In this document: piece by piece, positions 17,961-24,736 of the stretch
Numbering within the stretch: position 1 is the first letter of the stretch
Layout: every line of letters starts with the position of its first letter
NCBI GenBank assembly: GCA_043101615.1
Contig: JBICID010000027.1
Span: 1-51,392, forward strand
Direction of reading: 5' to 3'
Length of the DNA: 51,392 nucleotides
Source of the DNA: JBLHKT01 sp043101615
Lineage (GTDB): Bacteria > Planctomycetota > Phycisphaerae > Phycisphaerales > UBA1924
Made by a program: the position numbers and the translations under genes
Notes under the pieces: model-generated
Databases searched by the model: none
The model's input: only the letters and a program-made list of their open reading frames with translations
What the model was told of the DNA's origin: nothing

Positions 17961-18775
17961 CCCCCCCCGCCCCCCACACCCCCCCCGCTCCCTCCTCCCC
18001 TCCAACCACCCCCGTCCGCGTCCTCAAGTTCGGCGGCAGCGTCCTGCGCGACGAGCACACCATCGCCGAGGCCGCGCGCGAGGTCGTCCGCTTCCGCGAA
18101 CGCGCCGAGCGGGTCGTCGCCGTGGTCAGCGCACTCCACGGCGTCACCGACCGCACCCTCGAACGCGCCCGACAACTCACCGAGGCCCGCGCCGAATCCG
18201 TCGAGTCCGCCTGCCCGCACGCCCTCGCCGCCGCCATCTCCGTCGGCGAGCACGAGTCCGCGTCCTGGCTCGCCCTCCACCTCGCACTGCTCGGGCACTC
18301 CGCCCCCGTCCTGACCCCCGCCGCGCTCAAACTCACCGCAAGGGGCGACCCCCTCGACGCCGACCCCGTCTCCATCGACCTCGCACACCTCGAGCACGCG
18401 CTCGACACCCACGCGGTCGCCGTAATCCCCGGCTTCGCCGCGATCGACCGGCACGGGCGCACTGTCACCCTCGGACGCGGCGGCAGCGACCTGACCGCCC
18501 TCTTCCTCGCGGCCAGCCTGCAACACGCGGGATGGCACGCAACCTGCCGCCTGGTCAAGGACGTGGACGGCCTCTACGACCGCGACCCGGCACACGCCGG
18601 CGCACTCCGCTTCGAGCACGCCTGCTACGACGACTGCCTCACCACCGACGGCTCCATCGTGCAGTTCAAGGGCGTCCGCTTCGCACAAAACCACCCCCTG
18701 AGCTTCGAACTCGGTACCATCGGACGCGACGACCCAACCACCATCGGACTCCAACCCGTGGGTGCCACGGGTTGA
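17948..18775 (+). CDS. aspartokinase catalytic domain without ACT domains
   Basis: 275 residues. After a Pro-rich N-terminus (about 5-22, encoded by C-tracts) comes the amino-acid kinase fold with the LKFGGS motif at residues 26-31, a GRGGSDLTA phosphate/aspartate-binding motif near 178, and VKDVDGLYDRDP. Aspartokinase makes aspartyl phosphate, the entry to Met, Thr and Lys synthesis. The usual C-terminal ACT pair (feedback sites, about 150 residues) is absent. The last codons and stop lie inside a hairpin repeat that recurs at 19337. Overlap with the upstream gene and the shared SAM riboswitch point to a methionine-dedicated isozyme controlled at RNA level instead of by ACT domains. Confidence 0.82.
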   Translation: MRGLTPPAPHTPPAPSSPPTTPVRVLKFGGSVLRDEHTIAEAAREVVRFRERAERVVAVVSALHGVTDRTLERARQLTEARAESVESACPHALAAAISVGEHESASWLALHLALLGHSAPVLTPAALKLTARGDPLDADPVSIDLAHLEHALDTHAVAVIPGFAAIDRHGRTVTLGRGGSDLTALFLAASLQHAGWHATCRLVKDVDGLYDRDPAHAGALRFEHACYDDCLTTDGSIVQFKGVRFAQNHPLSFELGTIGRDDPTTIGLQPVGATG

Positions 18776-18797
18776 CCGAAGGACAACCCGTGTCTCC
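18760..18797 (+). repeat. hairpin repeat, copy 1
   Basis: Contains ACGGGTTG (18767-18774) and CAACCCGT (18784-18791), a perfect 8-bp stem with a 9-nt loop, inside GGGTGCCACGGG. The same 38-nt unit recurs in the same orientation at 19337-19374 with three substitutions in its well-conserved part. It includes the stop codon of the aspartokinase gene. Confidence 0.8.
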
Positions 18798-18817
18798 CCC
18801 ATTCACGCCTCCGCTCC

Positions 18818-19291
18818 CTAAAACGCCCCCTCCGGCGCCGGCCCCTCGACCATCTCGATCTCGTCGAGGGGGAGGAACTTGTGCCACTGGTTGCCGCCGC
18901 GCATGGGTTCCTGGGTGCACTCAAACCCGCCTCGGCTGAGGGCGGACTCGGCGCTGACCCAAGCGGCGGTGTGCGTGTAGTTCAGCGTGCCCGGGGGTTG
19001 ACGCTCGAGGGCGTAGCGTCTCACGTTGGCCATGCAATAGAGCATGGGTTCACTCGAATCCGGATCCCAACGCCACGGAATCAGAGGGATAGAGAGCGGC
19101 TTCCAAAAAATGTTGGGGTAGAACGTGATGCCTGTCATGTCTTCTCGCGAAAGGCCCCACTTGCCCGGTCGTTCGTAATACTCGGCTCCCGAGGCTCGTG
19201 GCATAGCCGAGCCAACGCTCAGGCTGCACGATGGGCCCACCGTCCGTTTCGTCGCTAGGTGCCAAAGCTCTTGGTATTTGCAAAGGATCAC
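18818..19291 (-). CDS. hypothetical protein in atypical DNA
   Basis: 157 residues in the longest reading; the Met at residue 30, or the Met within REDMTGITF, could be the true start. The sequence is rich in Trp, Tyr and Pro (NIFWKPLSIPLIPWRWD) with no signal peptide, no membrane segment and no motif I recognise. Base composition is less GC-rich than in the neighbours and the usual G/C third-position bias is weak. It is enclosed by two direct copies of a hairpin repeat (18760 and 19337), suggesting a cassette gained as a unit. Not a transposase. Confidence 0.5.
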   Translation of the reverse strand: MILCKYQELWHLATKRTVGPSCSLSVGSAMPRASGAEYYERPGKWGLSREDMTGITFYPNIFWKPLSIPLIPWRWDPDSSEPMLYCMANVRRYALERQPPGTLNYTHTAAWVSAESALSRGGFECTQEPMRGGNQWHKFLPLDEIEMVEGPAPEGAF

Positions 19292-19336
19292 GGCTCAGAC
19301 ACCCAATAACTCAATGACAGCATCATGTCGAACGCC

Positions 19337-19374
19337 GGGTGCCACGGGTTGACCGAAGGGCAACCTGTGTCTTC
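19337..19374 (+). repeat. hairpin repeat, copy 2
   Basis: Same unit as at 18760, here with ACGGGTTG and CAACCTGT arms (one G-U-type change). It lies directly after the 3' end of gatB (stop at 19382, minus strand), where it could act as a transcription-end hairpin. Confidence 0.8.
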
Positions 19375-19381
19375 CCGCCCC

Positions 19382-20992
19382 TCACCCCAACTTCTTCAGC
19401 AACGTCTCTCGCACCGTCTTCGCGTCCGCCGACCCGCCCGCCTTCTTCATCACCTCGCCGATCAGCCTGCCCACCGCCTGCTGCTTCCCGCCCCGGATCT
19501 GCTCGGCGATCGCCTCGTTCGCCGTGATCACCTCGTCGCACCACGCGTCGAGTTGGGCCGTGTCGCGCACCACGATCAGGCCGCGGGCCTTCGCCAGATC
19601 CTCAGCGTCCGCGCCGGCGTGCTCCTCGCTCGCCAGCAGCCCCACCAATTCGTCCGCGGCGTTCGAGTTGATCTCACCGTCGTGACGCAGCCACACGATC
19701 TGTGATAACTGCCCCGCGCTCAGCCCCAGGTCGCTCACCAGCACCGGGCGACAGGTCTCCTGCGACCGCTCGTTCGCCAGCTTCGCCCCCACCTGCAGCA
19801 GCAGGTTCGCGACGGCCTTGGCCGCGACGGACCGCTCCAGCCCCCGCTCGACCGCGGCGTCCGTCGCGTCGTCGAACAGCTCCCCCACCGCCCGGTGCTC
19901 CGCCAGCGTGCGCGCATCGGTCAGGGGCAGCTCCAGGTCCTTCATGTACCGGCGCTGGCGCGCCATCGGTAGCTCGGGCAGGCGTGCCCGGATCGAACTG
20001 ATCTCCTGCTCACTCAGCGACACCGGCACCAGGTCCGGGTCGGGGAAGTAGCGGTAGTCGTGCGCGTCCTCCTTCTCGCGCTGCAGGGTGGTCACGCCCT
20101 TGCCGTCGTCCCAGCCGCGTGTGGTCTTCGCGCCCGGCCCCATCTCCCGCCCGTCCTCGAGGTACCGCTTCGGCTGCTCGCGCAGTTCGTACGCGATCGC
20201 GCCCGCCAGCGAGCGGAACGAGTTCAGGTTCTTCACCTCCGTGATCGGCGTCCGCACCGTGCGCCCGTCCTCGAACACCAGCTCGCAGTTGATGTTCGGC
20301 TCGAACCGCATGTGCCCGCGCTGCATCACCCCCAGCGTCGCCCCCAGGTGCACGCACGTCTTCCGCAGCATCTTCGCGAAGCTCACGCACTGCTCGCCCG
20401 TGGTGAAGTCCGGCGCGGTCACGATCTCCAGCAGCGGAGTCCCCGCACGGTTCAAATCAACCACTGAACCACCTGCGCCCCCGCTCGCGCCCGGCACCGG
20501 CCCCCCACCCATGTCCGCCGGCATCTCGTGCATCAGCTTGCCCGCGTCCTCTTCCAGGTGCGCCCGCACGATCCGCACGCGCCGCGTCTCCGAGGTCGGG
20601 TCCGGCTCGTCCGCGTCGTCCAGCCCGGGCACGTCCACCGCGCCGTCGAAGCACAGCGGCAGGTCGTACTGCGAGATCTGGTACGCCTTCGGCAGGTCCG
20701 GGTAGAAGTAGTTCTTGCGGTCCCACTTGCTCCGCTCCGCGATCGAGCAGTTCAGCGCCAGCCCCACCAGCACGCTCAGCTCCACCGCCGCCCGGTTCAT
20801 CACCGGCAGCGCACCCGGCAGGGCCAGCACGACGGGGTCGGTCAGCGAGTTGGGTGCGGCGTCGTCCAGCGTGCAGGCCGGCGAGGGGGCGCGCGTGAAC
20901 ATCTTGGTGCGGGTCGCCAGCTCCACGTGCACCTCCATCCCGATGATCGGGCGGACGGAGGCGATGCCGGGGAGTGCTGCGGTCGGACTCAT
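19382..20992 (-). CDS. gatB: Asp-tRNA(Asn)/Glu-tRNA(Gln) amidotransferase subunit B
   Basis: 536 residues. The N-terminal GatB/GatE kinase-like domain has IIGMEVHVEL (about residue 16), DRKNYFYPDLPKAYQISQYD, NRAGTPLLEIV and RFEPNINCE. The helical and YqeY-like tail (about 395-536) binds tRNA, ending VRETLLKKLG. GatB phosphorylates the mischarged tRNA so that GatA-derived ammonia can amidate it; its presence implies an indirect route to Gln- or Asn-tRNA. The start at 20992 is fixed by an ATGA overlap with the upstream gene, i.e. translational coupling. A glycine-rich insertion (GGGPVPGASGGAGGS) near residue 155 is unusual. Confidence 0.97.
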   Translation of the reverse strand: MSPTAALPGIASVRPIIGMEVHVELATRTKMFTRAPSPACTLDDAAPNSLTDPVVLALPGALPVMNRAAVELSVLVGLALNCSIAERSKWDRKNYFYPDLPKAYQISQYDLPLCFDGAVDVPGLDDADEPDPTSETRRVRIVRAHLEEDAGKLMHEMPADMGGGPVPGASGGAGGSVVDLNRAGTPLLEIVTAPDFTTGEQCVSFAKMLRKTCVHLGATLGVMQRGHMRFEPNINCELVFEDGRTVRTPITEVKNLNSFRSLAGAIAYELREQPKRYLEDGREMGPGAKTTRGWDDGKGVTTLQREKEDAHDYRYFPDPDLVPVSLSEQEISSIRARLPELPMARQRRYMKDLELPLTDARTLAEHRAVGELFDDATDAAVERGLERSVAAKAVANLLLQVGAKLANERSQETCRPVLVSDLGLSAGQLSQIVWLRHDGEINSNAADELVGLLASEEHAGADAEDLAKARGLIVVRDTAQLDAWCDEVITANEAIAEQIRGGKQQAVGRLIGEVMKKAGGSADAKTVRETLLKKLG

Positions 20993-22665
20993 CGGCCCAT
21001 GGTACGCGCTGCCTGACGGGCTGCGCACAGAGCCGCACTCAGCGCCTCGCGCTCGAACCGGGCCACGTGCACCCGCGCCGTCCCGAGCTCACCCGCCACC
21101 TCCTCCAGCGTGCGCGGCGGCCCCGCGGGCGAATCCGGCGCCTCCCCGCCCCCCGCCAGCCCGTGACGCAGCGCCAGCGTCCGGCGCAGGCGCGGATCGC
21201 CCGTGTGCTCGTCCAGGGTCGGCAGCACCGAGCGCACGCGCGGGTCGATCGCCAGCCAGCGTTGCCACGGGTCGAGGCTCAGCGTCCAGTCGCGCAGGCG
21301 GGCGGAGTCCGGGATGGCTCGACGGGCCCGCCCGGGCGCGCCGGGGGTGCTCCGGGCGAGCTCGGCCGCGGCGCGATCGACGCCCAGGCCGACCCGGGCC
21401 GCGAGCCGGCCGGTGGTGCGCGGGTCGTAGGCGTCCACGGCCGCGGACGCGGCGGCGAGGGCCCGGGCCCACCAGCGCGAGAGCGTGGCGAGGCCGAGCG
21501 TTTCGATCGGCCCGCCGGCGCGAGCCTCGAGCGTCTGGAGGACCAGCGCCAGGTGCGGTCGCAGCAGAGCGCTCTTGAGCAGCGAGGCCCAGCGCAGGTC
21601 GGTCTCGATGCGGTCGAGCGACACGCCCGAGGCCGTGGTGGGGTCCAGGGCGGACGTGAGGCGGGCGCCACGCTCGCGCAGGGCGTGCAGGGCGAGCGAG
21701 CGGGCGGTCTCCTCGGCCTTGACGGGGGGGGTGCGTCGGCGGGCGGCCTCGAGCAGGTAGCCCAGACGCTCGCGCCCGGGCTCGCCCAGCCCCAGGCGGG
21801 CGGCGGGGTGGGCCAGCAGCGCCTCGGTCTCGCCCTCGTCGGCGTCCAGGATCAGCGCGGGCGGGGCCAGCGACCGCAGCAGGTCGGCCCGCCCCTCGTT
21901 GAGGGCCCGGCGGGCGCTCGCCTTGGACCGCTTCCAGCGGGCCGCGAGGGCCTCGGGCGAGCCGGCGTGCCCGCGGCGAGACGCACGGACCGCGACCAGG
22001 CGCTCGCGCGTGGTGGGCGGCGGGGTCGTCGGCAGGTCCACCCGCCCCTCACGCCGGGCACGCAGCAGGATCTGGCGCACCCCCTCGTGCGACAGCCCGA
22101 ACCGGACCGCCAGTCGCCTCGCAGCCTGGTTCAGCGAACACCGCAGGCGACGGTGGTACCGCTCCGCACGCGCGATCAGGCGGGCCTCCAGCCCGTCGTC
22201 GGTCCGCTGGAAACGCTCGGCCCGGGCCAGACGCTCCGGGTTGGCCCGCTCGAACGCCTCGACCGCTTCTCGCGCGAAGACCAGGTTGGTCCGCCCGGAG
22301 GCCCCCACCGCGCGGCGACCGATCAGGCCCTTGCGCCGGTACCGGTCGATCGTCTTCTTCGACACCGACCAGCGTTCCTGCAGTTCGTCCAGCGTGACCG
22401 GGGGCGGGTCCATCTCGTCGGCCCGCAGGCGGGCGGCGTCCGAGACGCGCTCGGCCAGCACCGACAGGTCGGTCAGCACCGCCGCGCCGACCAGCTGTCG
22501 CGGGTCGCTCAGGTTGTGCGAAGTGTCCAGGACCTTGTTCAGGACCTCGGTCTCGGGGTAGAGACGCTCGGCATCGAGATCACGCGCGAGGCGCTCCAGC
22601 CGGGGCAGGGCCGCGAGCAGGTGCGAGCGATCCAGCGGGAGCAGTCGCTCCAGCAGGTCGGCCAT
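20989..22665 (-). CDS. divergent sigma-70-like protein with several HTH segments
   Basis: 558 residues from ATG 22665; a GTG at 22698 is an alternative. It has an N-terminal HTH (about 90-115, WSVSKKTIDRYRRKGLIGRR), a central HTH (about 188-206, LSHEGVRQILLRARREG), and a segment near 365-420 (HLALVLQ ... AAVDAYDPRTTGRLA) that lines up with sigma region 2. A C-terminal segment near 505-545 (LALRHGL ... TLEEVAGELGTARVHVARF) matches sigma region 4. The aromatic residues that melt the -10 in region 2 are missing. It ends inside gatB's start codon (ATGA). It may be a lineage-specific transcription factor; function not established. Confidence 0.7.
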   Translation of the reverse strand: MADLLERLLPLDRSHLLAALPRLERLARDLDAERLYPETEVLNKVLDTSHNLSDPRQLVGAAVLTDLSVLAERVSDAARLRADEMDPPPVTLDELQERWSVSKKTIDRYRRKGLIGRRAVGASGRTNLVFAREAVEAFERANPERLARAERFQRTDDGLEARLIARAERYHRRLRCSLNQAARRLAVRFGLSHEGVRQILLRARREGRVDLPTTPPPTTRERLVAVRASRRGHAGSPEALAARWKRSKASARRALNEGRADLLRSLAPPALILDADEGETEALLAHPAARLGLGEPGRERLGYLLEAARRRTPPVKAEETARSLALHALRERGARLTSALDPTTASGVSLDRIETDLRWASLLKSALLRPHLALVLQTLEARAGGPIETLGLATLSRWWARALAAASAAVDAYDPRTTGRLAARVGLGVDRAAAELARSTPGAPGRARRAIPDSARLRDWTLSLDPWQRWLAIDPRVRSVLPTLDEHTGDPRLRRTLALRHGLAGGGEAPDSPAGPPRTLEEVAGELGTARVHVARFEREALSAALCAARQAARTMGR

Positions 22666-22774
22666 CGCACCGGTCTTGGGGGTGGGCAGCGGGGGCACGA
22701 GGAGTGGTACGCCGATCGGCCCGATCGCGTTCCGACATTTGGATTATTTGATGCTTCCGGGCCGGGTCTCTCGC

Positions 22775-23647
22775 TCAGGAGAGGGATGCGCTCGGCACGC
22801 CCACCCAGTTGGGCTCGATGCGCTCACACAGGCCCAGGTCGGCGGATTTGGCCAGGAAGAGCTCGGCCCCGGCCCGCTCGCGCGGGCCCAGCTCGTACCG
22901 CATCAGCGAGCCCAGGTACTCGCGTGCGAGGTCCGACGGCCAGTGGTGGGCCGGGGCCGCGTCGGTCACGATGCGGTCCAGGCGCATCGCGTTCCGCCGT
23001 CGCTGGCGGTCCAGTAGGCGACAGGCGGTCTCGACGCCCGGGTCGTCCACCCGGTCCGCGCGGCACATCCAGCAGGCGTACACGAACGGCAGGCCCGTCA
23101 GGGCATCCCAGGCCTCGCCCAGATCGACCTGGTGCGGGTACCGCACCGCCGGGGGCGAGCCCGCGACGACCTTGTCCCCGATCAGCAGCAGCGTCTCGGG
23201 CCAGTCGCCCTCGGATTTGGGCGTCTGCTCGCGCGGGTCGAAATCGCGGACGTCCGGGCGGACCCCGTACCGCTCGGCGAGGATGACCCGGGCCAGCGTG
23301 ACGGAGGTGTGCGAGTCGGTGTCGGCGTGGAGGGTGGTGATCCGCTCGGGCGGGACCGCGGAGAAGAGGCGGACGGTGAGGGTCCGGCCGTGGCATCCGA
23401 TCATGCCGGGCCAGAGCAGGGCGAGCGGGGTCTCGGAACGGGCGTAATCGATCAGCGAGGCCAGCCCCAGGTCGGCCCGCCCGTCCTGGACCATCCCGAC
23501 GATGTTGGCGGGGACCGCCCGTAGCAGTTCGAGCCCCTTGAGCGTGTCGAGGCCCTGGATGAGGGGGAGGGTGTTGAGATAGGAGACCGCGGCGATCCGG
23601 GCGGGGGCCGCACGCGATTGGGTGGTCGGGGCGCTGGTGTCGGTCAT
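22775..23647 (-). CDS. mqnA: chorismate dehydratase, futalosine menaquinone pathway
   Basis: 290 residues, periplasmic-binding-protein-like fold without a signal peptide. Family marks are the opening AAVSYLNTLPLIQGL, the ADLGLASLIDYAR segment, LLLIGDKV and the pair ACWMCR. MqnA converts chorismate to 3-(1-carboxyvinyloxy)benzoate in the futalosine route to menaquinone, so the organism probably respires with menaquinone. The sigma-like gene follows 109 bp downstream on the same strand. The start at 23647 faces the structured RNA gene at 23741 across a short divergent gap. Confidence 0.9.
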   Translation of the reverse strand: MTDTSAPTTQSRAAPARIAAVSYLNTLPLIQGLDTLKGLELLRAVPANIVGMVQDGRADLGLASLIDYARSETPLALLWPGMIGCHGRTLTVRLFSAVPPERITTLHADTDSHTSVTLARVILAERYGVRPDVRDFDPREQTPKSEGDWPETLLLIGDKVVAGSPPAVRYPHQVDLGEAWDALTGLPFVYACWMCRADRVDDPGVETACRLLDRQRRRNAMRLDRIVTDAAPAHHWPSDLAREYLGSLMRYELGPRERAGAELFLAKSADLGLCERIEPNWVGVPSASLS

Positions 23648-23730
23648 GGGTGTGGACTGTATGCGTTGGGGGAGATGGGCAGAATTTCAGGGGATTTTTG
23701 CAATTGGGTGGCCCCCCCCCGGAACATCCG

Positions 23731-23736
23731 TATTTT
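23731..23736 (+). promoter_or_regulatory. candidate -10 box of the structured RNA
   Basis: TATTTT seven bases before the predicted RNA start at about 23743. A weak TTGGGT (23704-23709) stands 21 bp upstream, farther than usual, so the -35 is uncertain. Confidence 0.35.
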
Positions 23737-23740
23737 CAAG

Positions 23741-23936
23741 GGGTCCTCGCCGGTGCCCCTGACCCAGGCCCCGTTGGGCGAGGAAGAGCCGAGTGTCGGA
23801 CGGGATGCTTCGCAGCGCATCGTCCGATAGTCTGACAGTCGGCAGGCAGACCCAGGCCGGATGCAGTCTCCGGCTGAGGTCCACCTACCCACCCGGCGTC
23901 GGATGGCGACAGCCTTCCGGCGTCGTTTCTTTTTTT
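23741..23936 (+). ncRNA. ssrS: structured RNA with 6S RNA architecture and intrinsic terminator
   Basis: Closing stem: 23742-23753 pairs with 23870-23882 (11 Watson-Crick pairs, one U-U mismatch, one bulge). Then comes a large open bubble (about 34 nt on the 5' side, 26 nt on the 3' side), and an apical rod of GCCGA/TCGGC (23788 and 23839), TCGGAC/GTCCGA (23796 and 23822) and GATGC/GCATC (23804 and 23817). Closing stem, central bubble and terminal stem-loop is the 6S RNA plan, which mimics an open promoter to hold RNA polymerase. The 5' bubble carries GCCCCTGACCC, similar to CCCCTGAGCC in E. coli 6S. It ends at a terminator. The structured-RNA call is firmer than the 6S name. Confidence 0.55.
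23907..23936 (+). terminator. intrinsic terminator of the structured RNA
   Basis: CGAC-A-GCC (23907-23914) pairs with GGC-GTCG (23919-23925) with one bulged A and a TTCC loop, followed at once by TTTCTTTTTTT (23926-23936). This is the clearest rho-independent terminator in the window, with no protein gene upstream of it on this strand, which argues for a non-coding transcript. Confidence 0.8.
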
Positions 23937-23993
23937 GGGGTCGGGGATGGTGGACGCGGGCGGTGCGCGGGCGGGGATGCCGATGAGAGGGGC

Positions 23994-24635
23994 ATGGGCG
24001 ATCGCGCGGTCATGCTGGTGGGCGGGGGGGGGCACGCGTCGGTGGTGGCCGCGGCGTGCCGTCGCGCTGGGATCGGGATCGTCGGCGTGCTCGACGACGC
24101 GGAGACGGCGCTCGGGGTCGAGTGCGGGCGGATCGGGGAGCTGGGGCTGCTGGGGTGGGCGCTGGACAACACGCCGGGGTGCGGCTGGGTGCTGGCGCTG
24201 GGGGACCTGGGGACACGGCGCGGGTTCCTGGACGCGCGCGGGGCGCGCCGGACCGACGCGGCGACGACGGTGATCGACCCGAGCGCGGTGGTGGCGCCCT
24301 CGTGCGAGGCCGGGCGCGGGGTGTTCGTGAGCGCCCGGGGGGTGGTGCAGGCGCGGGCACGCGTGGGCGATCACTCGATCGTGAACACCGGGGCGATCGT
24401 GGAGCACGACTGCGCGATCGGCGAGAACGTGCACGTGGCGCCCGGCGCGGTCCTCGGCGGCGGGGTCACGGTCGGGGACGACACGCTGATCGGGCTGGGG
24501 GCGCGGGTGAGGCCGGGAGTGACGATCGGGAGCGGGGCGACGGTGGGGATGGGGGCGGTGGTGCTCGCCGACGTGGGGGACGGGGAGACGGTGGTAGGGA
24601 ATCCGGCGCGGGTGCTGGTGCGGGCGGGGGGGTAG
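23994..24635 (+). CDS. NeuD/PglD-like sugar O- or N-acyltransferase
   Basis: 213 residues. An N-terminal nucleotide-sugar-binding Rossmann-like domain (VMLVGGGGHASVVA, about 6-20) is followed by left-handed beta-helix hexapeptide repeats (about 95-205) with HSIVNTGAIVEHDC, the motif holding the catalytic His of this family, and a final VVGNPARVLVR. Family members acetylate an NDP-sugar or sialic-acid-like precursor in the cytoplasm for surface glycan synthesis. GAGAGGGG lies just upstream of ATG 23994. The last ~60 bp of the gene are repeated, slightly damaged, at 26944-26999 beyond the antiporter gene. Confidence 0.85.
   Translation: MGDRAVMLVGGGGHASVVAAACRRAGIGIVGVLDDAETALGVECGRIGELGLLGWALDNTPGCGWVLALGDLGTRRGFLDARGARRTDAATTVIDPSAVVAPSCEAGRGVFVSARGVVQARARVGDHSIVNTGAIVEHDCAIGENVHVAPGAVLGGGVTVGDDTLIGLGARVRPGVTIGSGATVGMGAVVLADVGDGETVVGNPARVLVRAGG
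24573..24632 (+). repeat. NeuD 3'-end direct repeat, copy A (intact, coding)
   Basis: Last coding section of the NeuD-like gene. It matches 26944-26999 almost throughout (GGAGACGGTGGT versus GGAGGCGGTGGT; one base is lost in the other copy). The antiporter gene lies between the two copies. Confidence 0.75.
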
Positions 24636-24736
24636 GCGACCTGAGCGCGGCCCCGGGTTGCTGCGTCGTGATCCGACGGGCGTGCGACCGGGCCCTTCTC
24701 CCAACCGCCGCGCCCCGGCGGCGGGAGGGCGATCAT

